In this document: piece by piece, positions 25,575 through 33,977 of the stretch | Layout of the letters: every line of letters begins with the position of its first letter | Position numbering within the stretch: the first letter of the stretch is position 1 | Source: Bacteroidales bacterium | GTDB taxonomy: Bacteria > Bacteroidota > Bacteroidia > Bacteroidales > Muribaculaceae | DNA length: 42,181 nucleotides | Direction of reading: 5' to 3' | Assembly: GCA_014800735.1 (NCBI GenBank) | Contig: JAAVFP010000024.1 | Location: forward strand, 64,536-106,716 | The notes under the pieces: generated by a model | The model's input: the letters and a program-made list of their open reading frames with translations, nothing else | What the model was told of the DNA's origin: nothing | Database searches by the model: none | Program-made: the position numbers and the translations under genes

Positions 25575-26522
25575 TCACTCGTCGAGCATCGGCAGGAAGC
25601 GGCCGTAGCCCTCGGCCTCCATTTCCTCGGCGGGAATGAAGCGCAGCGAGGCCGAGTTGATGCAGTAGCGCAACCCGCCCTCGGACGCCGGACCGTCGGG
25701 GAACACATGGCCCAGGTGGGCACCGGAACTGGCCGAGCGCACCTCGGTGCGGATGCGGCCGAAGGACGTGTCCGTGAACTCGTCGATAAGCCCGTCGGCA
25801 ATAGGCCGCGTGAATGCCGGCCAGCCGCAACCCGAATTATACTTGCGCGAGGACAGGAACAAAGGGGTTCCGTCGGTGATATCCACGTAGATACCACGGC
25901 GGAACTCCTTGTCGTATTCGTTGGTGTAGGGTCGCTCGGTGGCACCGTTCTGAGTCACCTCCCATTGCAGGGGAGTCAGGCGCCGGCGCAGCTCGGTCTT
26001 ATCCGCCGCAGCGGGAGCCTTGCGCAGCTCGCGGGCCTCGCGGAAGAGCGCGGCGTCCACGTGGCAGTAGCCGCCGGGGTTCTTCACCAGATAGTCCTGG
26101 TGGTAGTCCTCGGCAGGATAGAAATTTTTCAGAAACCCCGACTCCACCGCCAGCGGCGTGGAGTAGCGGCGCTGCAACGCTGCCAGCATAGTGTCCACCA
26201 CCTCGGCATCGGCCGCGTCGGTATAATAAATTCCGGTCCGGTACTGCGTGCCGCGGTCGTTGCCCTGGCGGTTCACTGCCGTGGGATCGATGCTCTTGAA
26301 GTAGAGCATCAGCAGGTCGGTGAGGCCCACGGCATCGGGGTCGTAGGTCACCTGCACCGTTTCGGCCGCGCCAGTAGCACCGGTGCACACCATCTGGTAG
26401 GTCGGGTCAGGCACCACGCTGTTGGCATAACCCGCCGTTGCCGAGCTCACACCCGGCACAAGCGAAAATAAATGGGCGGTGCCCCAAAAGCACCCGCCGG
26501 CTAAATAGATACATTTCATCAT
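25575..26522 (-). CDS. msrAB: Bifunctional methionine sulfoxide reductase MsrA-MsrB
   Basis: A 315-aa fusion repairing both S- and R-methionine sulfoxide. The start is placed at 26522 ([14 protein letters not shown]); the longer in-frame start at 26630 lies across the predicted promoter. The MsrA domain carries the catalytic Cys in GGCFWG (C11) and [14 protein letters not shown]. The MsrB domain follows with [34 protein letters not shown] and the catalytic C287 in [11 protein letters not shown]. The paired CxxC zinc motifs of some MsrB proteins are missing. No signal peptide is evident, so it is probably cytoplasmic. Confidence 0.95.
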   Translation of the reverse strand: MMKCIYLAGGCFWGTAHLFSLVPGVSSATAGYANSVVPDPTYQMVCTGATGAAETVQVTYDPDAVGLTDLLMLYFKSIDPTAVNRQGNDRGTQYRTGIYYTDAADAEVVDTMLAALQRRYSTPLAVESGFLKNFYPAEDYHQDYLVKNPGGYCHVDAALFREARELRKAPAAADKTELRRRLTPLQWEVTQNGATERPYTNEYDKEFRRGIYVDITDGTPLFLSSRKYNSGCGWPAFTRPIADGLIDEFTDTSFGRIRTEVRSASSGAHLGHVFPDGPASEGGLRYCINSASLRFIPAEEMEAEGYGRFLPMLDE

Positions 26523-26627
26523 AACCTTATAACGCCCGTCGGCGCCCAAAATTTCACCCACCCTCCAAAAAATACCCACAATTTCCCCAATCGGCCAATA
26601 ATTGCAGAAAGGATAGCCACTGGAATA

Positions 26628-26635
26628 CAAATCTA
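26628..26635 (-). promoter_or_regulatory. Possible msrAB -7 element
   Basis: CAAATCTA reads TAGATTTG leftward, matching TAnnTTTG about 105 bp before the msrAB ATG. No good -33 element is found at the right distance. Confidence 0.3.
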
Positions 26636-26654
26636 TAAAAAAGATGCATAATAA

Positions 26655-26686
26655 TTTGCAACTGTGTAAAAATGTCCGTACCTTAG
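26655..26686 (+). promoter_or_regulatory. Promoter into the AT-rich island
   Basis: TTTG (26655-26658), a 20-bp spacer and TACCTTAG (26679-26686, one mismatch to TAnnTTTG). The predicted start is near 26692, just before the first gene of the island. Confidence 0.5.
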
Positions 26687-26714
26687 CGGCACCACCAATC
26701 TGATGCCGCTTATT

Positions 26715-27200
26715 ATGAGGAGATTTTGTCTTTTTGCATTAATCCTGATTTCATTGTCCCTTTACGGCCAACGGAATTATTATACCAAAAAGGCCGATAA
26801 GGAAGCTATAAAATCGGCATACAGGATATTGAAGGCGTTTTATCCTGATAAACAACTCTGTGTATCGGATTCCATTTTCGACCTTGAGTGGTTGGGAGTT
26901 GATAAGGAGACGGACGAGAAAGCATTTGAGTATCGTCTAAAAAAGAAATTTTTATATGATAAACCGTTGCGTAGGAAAGGCCTGGCGAAAATGCTAAATG
27001 CGGATTCATGTACCACCGACGAAAATAGCTTTTATGCCGATTTCTCGGAACCATACGAGGGAATGATAAGATGCGATATTATGCCTTTGGACCGACGTGT
27101 TGGAATCCTGGGAGTTCCGGCATATGACGCATTTTTATTTTGGTATGACAAGGACGGGAGCATAACCCAGGTCACTAAAATGCTTTTCCAAATTGAATAG
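26715..27200 (+). CDS. Hypothetical small exported protein
   Basis: A 161-aa protein not recognised as any family. The start at 26715 gives a clean signal peptide ([19 protein letters not shown]); an ATG 12 bp upstream is also possible. The mature part is charged and lysine-rich, with two separated cysteines and a C-terminal [16 protein letters not shown] strand resembling the end of small bacterial lipocalin- or cystatin-like folds, though I cannot assign it. It is strongly AT-rich compared with the genes on its left, and is the first of four unknown genes in the same orientation. Confidence 0.6.
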   Translation: MRRFCLFALILISLSLYGQRNYYTKKADKEAIKSAYRILKAFYPDKQLCVSDSIFDLEWLGVDKETDEKAFEYRLKKKFLYDKPLRRKGLAKMLNADSCTTDENSFYADFSEPYEGMIRCDIMPLDRRVGILGVPAYDAFLFWYDKDGSITQVTKMLFQIE

Positions 27201-27226
27201 TAAAGACCTCTAATAATTAAGCAGGT

Positions 27227-27286
27227 ATGAGCGCTCTAATGATGCAAAAGGTAAACGAATTCATGACCACTCTACCCGTGGGGTGA
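27227..27286 (+). pseudogene. Truncated duplicate of the start of the 28844 gene
   Basis: A 60-bp frame encodes MSALMMQKVNEFMTTLPVG and stops. The gene at 28844 begins MSTNVMQPVNEFMIDFDDG. At DNA level 27241-27266 matches 28858-28883 at 24 of 26 positions, after which similarity ceases abruptly. This looks like the remnant of a second copy of that gene whose body has been lost, or a partial duplication of its 5' end. Confidence 0.6.
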
Positions 27287-27361
27287 TGCGAGCAGTTTCC
27301 CAACAGAATATTCAATTTTTTCAGTATAATCCTGCTACAAAAGTATATACTCATTATTAAA

Positions 27362-28018
27362 ATGATTAAGCACTTATTTATAAGGTTAATAGCTATCGTG
27401 TTTTTATTCTGTGGAGTAGGCAACTGCTTTGCACTGAGCCGGTATTATACTTTTGATAAAGGTGTATTTACGGATTCTCTGTTAATAGAACTTTGTGAAG
27501 AGGTTATTTACCCTATCACAAAGGAGAATAACGTCAATTGGAAGAGCCTTGTACTGTGTGTTACAGAAGAAAATGCCAAGGATATTGTGGTTAGTCTTGA
27601 AGCCGGACTTAATGTCCTGACGTACTATAATAACAATCAAGCTGATATGGACTATGTCATAGTACCTGTAAAGGATATGGATGTTCAGGTCTATCTTCCG
27701 AAGCACTATGGATTAGTTAAAAAGACAGGTAGTAAAAAAGTAGTAGAAGATTATCACTATGATGATACCCTATTGATAGTGAGCGACTGGCGGGTGTACT
27801 GGGCTTTTGAGGTAGTGGATGGTAGATGTCAATTAAAAGAGATTTATGACAGTAGCGAGGATTTTTTAAGAAGATATTCATATCAAACGCTATTACCGCC
27901 TTCGCTTAGAATGAAAAAGCTTGATGACTCAATTCGGTTGCCGCGTGCGATTTTTGAAATTTTACCGCCGCCGAAATATAAGGCATCTACTACCGTCGTT
28001 AACTTTACCCGCGATTAA
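27362..28018 (+). CDS. Hypothetical exported protein
   Basis: A 218-aa protein of no recognised family. It begins with a signal peptide (MIKHLFIRLIAIVFLFCGVG, followed by NCFA). The mature region is mixed alpha/beta, with several tyrosine-rich strands (YYTFDKGVF, LTYYNNNQADMDYVIVPV), and ends in a basic, proline-containing tail. AT-rich. It is followed after 14 bp by a membrane protein and then a soluble protein, so these three are probably one operon. A TonB-like or periplasmic partner role for the membrane protein is only a guess. Confidence 0.6.
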   Translation: MIKHLFIRLIAIVFLFCGVGNCFALSRYYTFDKGVFTDSLLIELCEEVIYPITKENNVNWKSLVLCVTEENAKDIVVSLEAGLNVLTYYNNNQADMDYVIVPVKDMDVQVYLPKHYGLVKKTGSKKVVEDYHYDDTLLIVSDWRVYWAFEVVDGRCQLKEIYDSSEDFLRRYSYQTLLPPSLRMKKLDDSIRLPRAIFEILPPPKYKASTTVVNFTRD

Positions 28019-28032
28019 ACTATTGAATCCCA

Positions 28033-28854
28033 ATGGAACAACGGTCACGCCTTCAAAGTAGCATACATTTAGTAATACACATTGTAATTTCACTCCTGCA
28101 GAGTTTTGCAGGGGTATGGATGTCCTGTGGACTAAGTTTATTTATTTACTCTATTTCTCATACAGAGTCATTTTATACGATAGTATGTGCAATAGTAGTA
28201 ATGGTATTGTCAATTCTCTACATTATTTTTAACTTTCCTCTAAGGGAATCTGTCACCAAGACACCTAAAGCACATTCTCTTGTCGTAATCAGCATAATCA
28301 TCATTGCCGTATACCTTCAATTGATAGGCATTACTGGTATAATTGGATTATTATTTTCTCCATACGGATTTTCAAATGTACTTTTGAATAAATATATCAT
28401 ACTTTCCATCGTTGTAACTGCCATATCATTTATTTGGACTTATAAACCGCTCTATTTGTCCCCCAAAAAAGTTCTCAGGACCAATATCATGGTTCGAAAA
28501 ATCACATATTATGTATTCTTCGCTTTTGCCGCGTTAATTTTGGGTTACAATTTATGGAAATATTGTACAGAAGAAATCTCTGTAAAAAGGTCTATTATTT
28601 CAATAGTCATATTGACCCTCTATTTTATTATTAATTTTGCCTTATCTGTTGAGATTCGACTGAGAAGTCAAATTAATCGTGTAGTTGGTATGCTCTTGTG
28701 GTCAATAGTTATTATTGACTGGTTGGAGGATTTGCCACTGAATTTAGGAATCGATTGTTGGTTCTATGTGATTTTAGGGGGAATGTTTATCCTCTCCTAT
28801 ATGCTACAAGCTCAAGTATTTTCACTTAAACCAAATCAACGAGATGTCGACTAA
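28033..28854 (+). CDS. Hypothetical polytopic membrane protein (about eight helices)
   Basis: A 273-aa integral membrane protein without recognisable family motifs. Hydrophobic segments lie at about residues 12-38, 45-66, 81-108, 120-138, 156-177, 188-208, 217-232 and 243-262 (for example LVVISIIIIAVYLQLIGITG and YYVFFAFAALILGYNLW). Loops are short and basic, with no catalytic signature. Strongly AT-rich. Its last 11 bases overlap the start of the next gene, which indicates coupled translation. Confidence 0.65.
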   Translation: MEQRSRLQSSIHLVIHIVISLLQSFAGVWMSCGLSLFIYSISHTESFYTIVCAIVVMVLSILYIIFNFPLRESVTKTPKAHSLVVISIIIIAVYLQLIGITGIIGLLFSPYGFSNVLLNKYIILSIVVTAISFIWTYKPLYLSPKKVLRTNIMVRKITYYVFFAFAALILGYNLWKYCTEEISVKRSIISIVILTLYFIINFALSVEIRLRSQINRVVGMLLWSIVIIDWLEDLPLNLGIDCWFYVILGGMFILSYMLQAQVFSLKPNQRDVD

Positions 28855-29476
28855 CGTGATGCAACCGGTAAACGAATTCATGATTGATTTTGATGATGGC
28901 GATTACTATAAGTGTGAAGTAGCTCGTTATTTACCAAGATATTATGACGAGTTTGGACATTACACCATTATCAAGGATTGGTGTGGCTTTCTTGAAATAG
29001 GAAAGATTTTTGATGGAAAGGTCTTTACACTTGAAGAGTATTTGAAATGGGAAAGCAGATATCTCGGTTTCCTTTTCGATCTGTTAGATTCGGAACATAT
29101 CGATTGTCTATATCCCTTCTACGTAGGCTATCCGTTGCAGCACATAAAGACTGACTTAAAGAAAGTGACACCTCCTATAAACGGAATCAAGGGACTCTCT
29201 AAAAAGGCTAAATATCTGCGAAATCTGCGTATAGGCCAAAGAGTTCCCAGAAATCGTTGGTTATTCCTGTTTACATTTCTATTACGCGAGATGGGTGCAG
29301 TGGAGCTGCGTTCGGCTGACTCAAAAGTCTTATTGGACATCGGAGAAAACTACTATATAAAGCTCACGTCCACGCTTCCGCCTGAAAAGCTTCGGGAGCT
29401 TGCCGAAAGGCACCATCTTTACCTCAACCCCAGGAGCAAAGAATCAATCGAGCTTTACAAGGACAGGATATTGTAA
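28844..29476 (+). CDS. Hypothetical soluble protein
   Basis: A 210-aa protein without a signal peptide or known family. It starts MSTNVMQPVNEFMIDFDDGD (ATG at 28844, overlapping the upstream membrane gene by 11 bp). An internal start at MQPVNEF is possible. The middle holds aromatic-rich strands and a basic stretch (KKAKYLRNLRIGQRVPRNR). The C-terminal 40 residues (LPPEKLRELAERHHLYLNPR) use GC-richer codons than the rest, hinting at a composite origin. The immediately upstream locus contains a truncated copy of its 5' end. Confidence 0.6.
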   Translation: MSTNVMQPVNEFMIDFDDGDYYKCEVARYLPRYYDEFGHYTIIKDWCGFLEIGKIFDGKVFTLEEYLKWESRYLGFLFDLLDSEHIDCLYPFYVGYPLQHIKTDLKKVTPPINGIKGLSKKAKYLRNLRIGQRVPRNRWLFLFTFLLREMGAVELRSADSKVLLDIGENYYIKLTSTLPPEKLRELAERHHLYLNPRSKESIELYKDRIL

Positions 29477-29530
29477 AGGGTCTATCTTCCCAGTGGCTCA
29501 GCCCACGGGGCTATTAGTTTGCATGAGGTC

Positions 29531-29796
29531 GTGTCAAAATGCATCAACGCGTCCGTAGGACGCTGAATTATCGTAACACCGGTCGCCGGAGCCTTTGGGC
29601 GTAGGCGACCGGTGTTAGACGCAACATACAATGGCGTCCGAAGGCCGCCGAAAAGGTAGAGAGCAGATTGTCACCCTTTTCGGCGGCCTTCGGACGCCTC
29701 ATATTCTCCCGGTCTTTTCCCCGAACGCCTTCGCTAAAGCTACGGCGGTCGGGGTTACGATAATTCAGCGTTCTCCGAACGCATGATTTTTGACAC
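29531..29796. repeat. 266-bp palindromic element with five hairpins
   Basis: The outer ends GTGTCAAAA (29531-29539) and TTTTGACAC (29788-29796) are inverted copies. A 17-bp arm (29561-29577) matches 29754-29770 exactly in inverse. Nested inside are GCGTCC-GTA-GGACGC (29549-29563), a 13-bp stem (29575-29587 with 29604-29616), a perfect 24-bp stem (29633-29656 with 29675-29698), an interrupted stem (29719-29729 with 29744-29754), and GCGTTC-TCC-GAACGC (29768-29782), a mirror of the first hairpin. No coding frame lies within. It resembles a MITE or composite REP element; no clear target-site duplication is seen. Confidence 0.75.
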
Positions 29797-29877
29797 AGCC
29801 GGAATTTCGTGTGAAAGTTTTGATGCGCTTGCCCTGGATTTGTGGGTGGTTTAGGCGGGTTTATGAGGTTTTTTTCT

Positions 29878-29885
29878 TAATTTTG
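29878..29885 (+). promoter_or_regulatory. asd -7 element
   Basis: TAATTTTG matches TAnnTTTG. The predicted start is near 29890, leaving a leader of about 95 nt before the asd ATG. No good -33 match at the usual spacing. Confidence 0.5.
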
Positions 29886-29899
29886 CACAATTAATTATT

Positions 29900-29956
29900 G
29901 GGAGGCAGCAGGATGTCAGGCACTTGGCCGCGGTCCAGACCCCCTCCCGGGATTTT
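29900..29956 (+). promoter_or_regulatory. Possible structured leader or attenuator of asd
   Basis: GGGAGG (29900-29905) can pair with CCTCCC (29943-29948), closing a GC-rich interval. This is followed by GGGATTTTTTG, a terminator-like ending before the asd ATG. No known riboswitch consensus (lysine, SAM, TPP or cobalamin) is recognisable. Attenuation of the asd-antiporter operon is an inference from shape alone. Confidence 0.3.
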
Positions 29957-29986
29957 TTGTAACAGTTTTTTACCTGAAATAAAAAG

Positions 29987-31006
29987 ATGAAAATAGCCAT
30001 TGTCGGCGCTTCGGGCGCTGTCGGACAAGAATTTCTGAATGTCCTCTCTACCACCGATTTCCCCATCGACGAGCTGCGTCTGTTCGGCTCGGAACGCAGT
30101 GAGGGCACTACCTACGAGTTTCGCGGCGCACGCACTGAGCCTGTGCGCCGTCTGACCGACAATCCCGATGATTTCAAGGACCTCGATTTTGTGTTCGCTT
30201 CGGCCGGCGCAGGTGTGTCGCGCCAGTATGCCGACATTATCACCTCGGGCGGCGCAATCATGATTGACAATTCGAGCGCTTTCCGCATGGAGGCCGATGT
30301 GCCCCTGGTGGTGCCTGAGGTCAATGGCGACGACGCTCTTTTTGCGCCTCGCGGCATTATTGCCAACCCCAACTGCACCACCATCCAGATGGTGGTTGCG
30401 CTGAAGCCCATCAACGATATTTCGCCCATCCGCCGTGTGCATGTGGCCACCTACCAGGCTGCCAGCGGCGCCGGGGCCACGGGCATGACCGAGCTCGAGC
30501 AGCAGACCGCCGAGCTGGTGGAAGGCCGCGAGCCGACCGTGAAGAAATTTGCCACTCAGCTGGCTTTCAACCTCATTCCTCATATCGACGTGTTTACCGA
30601 CAACGGCTACACCAAGGAGGAAATGAAGATGCACCTGGAAACCAAGAAGATTATGCACGCACCGGCCCTCGAAGTGAGCGCCACATGCGTGCGTGTGCCG
30701 GTGATGCGCGCCCACAGCGAGGCCATCTGGGTGGAAACGGAGGCTCCCGTGAGTGTGGAAGTCGCCCGCAAGGCCTTCGAACAGGCCGAGGGTGTGGTGC
30801 TGATTGACCGCCACGAGGCGCTGGGCTACCCGATGCCGCTTGACAAGGCCGGAAGCGACCCCGTGTTCGTGGGCCGCGTGCGTGCCGACCTTGCCAACCC
30901 CAACGGCCTCTCGTTCTGGACCGTGGCCGACCAGATCCGCAAGGGTGCGGCCCTCAACGCCGTGCAGATTGCGCAGTACATCATCCGCAAGAGAAACCAG
31001 GCCTAA
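29987..31006 (+). CDS. asd: Aspartate-semialdehyde dehydrogenase
   Basis: A 339-aa NADP-dependent enzyme converting aspartyl phosphate to aspartate semialdehyde, the branch precursor for lysine/diaminopimelate, threonine and methionine. The N terminus has the dinucleotide motif [11 protein letters not shown]. The catalytic cysteine is C130 in [21 protein letters not shown] and the active-site His in [10 protein letters not shown] (about 242) are present. The length is normal. A separate -7 element and leader precede it, and the antiporter gene starts 13 bp after it, suggesting co-transcription. Confidence 0.97.
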   Translation: MKIAIVGASGAVGQEFLNVLSTTDFPIDELRLFGSERSEGTTYEFRGARTEPVRRLTDNPDDFKDLDFVFASAGAGVSRQYADIITSGGAIMIDNSSAFRMEADVPLVVPEVNGDDALFAPRGIIANPNCTTIQMVVALKPINDISPIRRVHVATYQAASGAGATGMTELEQQTAELVEGREPTVKKFATQLAFNLIPHIDVFTDNGYTKEEMKMHLETKKIMHAPALEVSATCVRVPVMRAHSEAIWVETEAPVSVEVARKAFEQAEGVVLIDRHEALGYPMPLDKAGSDPVFVGRVRADLANPNGLSFWTVADQIRKGAALNAVQIAQYIIRKRNQA

Positions 31007-31019
31007 CCCCGCCCGCGCC

Positions 31020-33134
31020 ATGATAGCCGCCGCCACTCAAGCACTTGTGACGCAGCCCGTGCAGATTTTCCTCATCGTGCTGGCTATCATTCTGTTTGCC
31101 CCGCTGCTGCTCAACAAGCTCAAGATTCCCCACATCATCGGCATGATTGGGGCCGGAGTGGTGGTGGGGCCGTATGGCTTCAATGTGCTGGACAACGACT
31201 CGTCGTTCGCCATCTTCGGCCAGGTGGGCCTGCTCTACCTTATGTTCCTGGCCGGCCTGGAGATTGACATGTACCACCTGAAGCTGAACCTGCGGCGCGG
31301 CCTGCTGTTCGGCGTGCTCACGCTCACCATTCCGCTGATACTGGGCGTGCTCACCAGCGTCTACCTGCTGCACGTGGACTGGACCACGGCCTTTCTGCTC
31401 GGAGCCATGTATGCCTCGCACACGCTGCTGTCCTACCCCGTGGCGGCGCGTTTCGGCATCACCAAGGCTCCGGCGGTGCTCATTGCCATCGTGGGCACCA
31501 TCATTGCCGTCATCGGCGCCCTGCTTGTGCTGGCCGCCACGGTGAATGTGCACGAGGAAGGCCACTTCAACCCCACGGCCATCCTGCTGCTGATGCTCCG
31601 CCTGGCCCTGTGGGTGGTGGTACTCCTGTATGCCTACCCGCGCATCGTGCGCTTCTTCTTCAAGAAATACTCCGACAAGGTGCTGCAGTACGTCTTTGTG
31701 CTCACCCTTGTTTTCCTGGCGGCTTGCTCGGCCCAGTTCATCGGCCTGGAGCCTGTGCTGGGAGCTTTCTTTGCCGGGCTGCTGCTCAACCGCTACGTGC
31801 CCATCTCGTCGCCGCTGATGAACTCCATCGAGTTCGTGGGCAACGCCCTGTTCATCCCCTACTTCCTTATCAGCGTGGGCATGATGATCAACGTGCGCGT
31901 GCTGGGCAATGTGCAAACCGTCACCGTGGCCGCCATAATGCTTGCCGTGGCCCTGGGCAGCAAATGGCTGCCGGCCTATATAGCTCAGAAAATCAACCGC
32001 CTGGACGGCTACAGCCGCAATGTGATGTTCGGTCTCACGGCGGCCCACACCGCCGTGGCCCTTGCCGTGGTGACCGTGGGCTACAGGATGAATATGTTCG
32101 ACGAGCGCATCCTCAACAGCACCATCGTGGTCATCCTCATCACCTGTGCCCTGGCCCCCATCATCACCTCGGCCGCCGCGCCCAAGCTCAAGGTGAAGAT
32201 GATGGAGGAGGACGGCGACATCATCCGTCACACCCGCATCAACAACACCCTCATCGCCGTGGCCAACCCGCTCACCACGCCCCCGCTGGTGGAGATGGCC
32301 ATGCTGATGCGCAACGACCGCGGCCAGCACAATTTCTATGCCATCCACGTGCGCAACGAGAACAGCAAGCAGGCCAAGAACACCTCGCGCAGCTCGCTGG
32401 AGGCTGCACGCCGCACCGGCGCCACGGCCGACATCAACATCCTCACCCTTGAGCGCTTCGACCTCAACACCGTCACCGGCATCCTCAACACCATCGAGGA
32501 GCGCGAGATTACGGAGGTCATCCTCGGCATCCACCGCCGCGTCACCATCATCGACTCCTTCTTCGGCCACAAGGTGGAGCAGCTGCTGCGGTCCACCAAC
32601 CGCATGGTGATGATTACCCGCTGTTTCATTCCGGTGAACACCATCACCCGCGTGGTGGTGTGGGTGCCCCGCGACGCGCAGTACGAAACCGGCTTCAGCC
32701 GCTGGGTGCGTGCCCTGGCGCGCCTCACCCGCCAGGTGGGATGCCGCATCACCTTCTGCTGCCCGGGCGATGTGCAGCCTCTGATCCGCGGTGTGCTCTA
32801 TGCCGAGAACTACGGCATCCGCTGCGAATTCAACACCATCGACAGCCAGGACGACATCGTGCTGATGGCCAACAAGATTGCCGACGACGACCTGTTCGTC
32901 GTCATTGGTGCCCGCGTACAGTCGGTGTCCTACCGCCCCGAAATGGCCGAGCTGCCCGGCTTTCTGCAAAAATACTTCGCCACCAACAATATCATGATGA
33001 TTTACCCCGAGCAGTTCGGCGAAGCCCCGGCTCTCACCTCATTTACGGACCCCATGTCGTCCGACATCCAGTCGGCCCCCTCGCCCCTGCTGCGCAACAT
33101 CAAGCAGCGCCTCCGCCGCCTGATGGGCTCGTAA
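31020..33134 (+). CDS. CPA2-family cation/proton antiporter with Usp-like C-terminal domain
   Basis: A 704-aa membrane transporter exchanging Na+ or K+ for protons. The start is the ATG at 31020 (MIAAATQALVTQPVQIFLIV); a longer frame overlapping asd is rejected because its arginine-rich sequence is only an asd shadow. About twelve transmembrane helices fill residues 1-400, including LLNKLKIPHIIGMIGAGVVVGPYG and GLLYLMFLAGLEID, typical of the NhaP/KefB branch. The C-terminal ~270 residues look like one or two universal-stress-protein folds (TLIAVANPLTTPPLVEMAML, VILGIHRRVTIIDSFFG). Its TAA directly abuts the TGA of the convergent HAD gene. Confidence 0.9.
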   Translation: MIAAATQALVTQPVQIFLIVLAIILFAPLLLNKLKIPHIIGMIGAGVVVGPYGFNVLDNDSSFAIFGQVGLLYLMFLAGLEIDMYHLKLNLRRGLLFGVLTLTIPLILGVLTSVYLLHVDWTTAFLLGAMYASHTLLSYPVAARFGITKAPAVLIAIVGTIIAVIGALLVLAATVNVHEEGHFNPTAILLLMLRLALWVVVLLYAYPRIVRFFFKKYSDKVLQYVFVLTLVFLAACSAQFIGLEPVLGAFFAGLLLNRYVPISSPLMNSIEFVGNALFIPYFLISVGMMINVRVLGNVQTVTVAAIMLAVALGSKWLPAYIAQKINRLDGYSRNVMFGLTAAHTAVALAVVTVGYRMNMFDERILNSTIVVILITCALAPIITSAAAPKLKVKMMEEDGDIIRHTRINNTLIAVANPLTTPPLVEMAMLMRNDRGQHNFYAIHVRNENSKQAKNTSRSSLEAARRTGATADINILTLERFDLNTVTGILNTIEEREITEVILGIHRRVTIIDSFFGHKVEQLLRSTNRMVMITRCFIPVNTITRVVVWVPRDAQYETGFSRWVRALARLTRQVGCRITFCCPGDVQPLIRGVLYAENYGIRCEFNTIDSQDDIVLMANKIADDDLFVVIGARVQSVSYRPEMAELPGFLQKYFATNNIMMIYPEQFGEAPALTSFTDPMSSDIQSAPSPLLRNIKQRLRRLMGS

Positions 33135-33974
33135 TCACCGGGCGTCGGCGGCGATGAAGCGGGCGACGGAGTCGGTGTAGTTGGGCTCGATGACGATGCC
33201 GGCGGCGGCCTTCACGTCGGGCAGGGCATTGCCCACGGCCACGGCCAGGTCGGCTACGGCGAACATGGGGAGGTCGTTCATGCTGTCGCCGAACACCACC
33301 AGGCGGTCGGCTCCCAGGCGCTCCTTGAGGCGGAGCACGGCGGCGGCTTTGGTCACGCCGGGCGGAAACATTTCCAGATTGTAGACTTCGGGATTAAACA
33401 CATCCGGGTAGCAGCATATTTCGCTGCCGGTGCATGCGCGCATGGCCTCGGCGGCACGGCAGATGCCCTCGGCGGGCCCCATGGCGTAGAATAGCATGCC
33501 GGCCCGGAGGGCGCGGGGCGGTGCAGGTGTGCCCAGGTGGAAGCGCTTGAGGGGGAGGCGCATACGCTCCTCGTAGAAACTACGCTCGGCGCGGTTCAGG
33601 CCCGTGGCGGCGTGGTACACGTCGAGCGTGCGGCCATCCGGCGCCATGACGTAGACAAAGGGGTGCACCCCATGGGCAGCACAGGCACTGAGAGCGGCGC
33701 TCACGTCGGCCTCGGGCAGAAAGTGCGCGTCGGTGAACGCGTCGGTGCGCCGGTCCCACAGCGCGCACCCGGTCATCACTATGGCCGGTGGGCGCATGCG
33801 CGTTTGTGCCAGCAGCGGCACCACAGTTGCCGAGGTGCGGGCGGTGGCCACGGTGATGAGCGCGCCGCGGTCGCTAAGTTCGTTGATAATCTCGGTGGAG
33901 CGGGGCGAAATGCGGCTGTCGGCGCTCAGCAGAGTGCCGTCCAGGTCGGTGATGTAGAGTGTTCGGTCGGCCAT
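33135..33974 (-). CDS. Cof-type HAD phosphatase
   Basis: A 279-aa HAD superfamily IIB (Cof/YidA-like) phosphatase. The nucleophile motif is ITDLDGTLLS (D10, D12). The threonine of motif II lies in TVATARTSA. The Cof cap (about residues 80-190) is followed by the lysine of GVTKAAAVLRLKE and the acidic FGDSMNDLPMF. The substrate is probably a sugar phosphate or similar small metabolite and cannot be told from sequence. It begins three bases after the uvrD stop, so both genes are probably one operon. Confidence 0.9.
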   Translation of the reverse strand: MADRTLYITDLDGTLLSADSRISPRSTEIINELSDRGALITVATARTSATVVPLLAQTRMRPPAIVMTGCALWDRRTDAFTDAHFLPEADVSAALSACAAHGVHPFVYVMAPDGRTLDVYHAATGLNRAERSFYEERMRLPLKRFHLGTPAPPRALRAGMLFYAMGPAEGICRAAEAMRACTGSEICCYPDVFNPEVYNLEMFPPGVTKAAAVLRLKERLGADRLVVFGDSMNDLPMFAVADLAVAVGNALPDVKAAAGIVIEPNYTDSVARFIAADAR

Positions 33975-33977
33975 GGC

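Noticed and set aside
30981-32969. A 662-aa leftward open frame opposite the antiporter
   Set aside because: Histidine/glycine/valine-rich shadow without any recognisable domain. The antiporter on the other strand has clear transmembrane helices.
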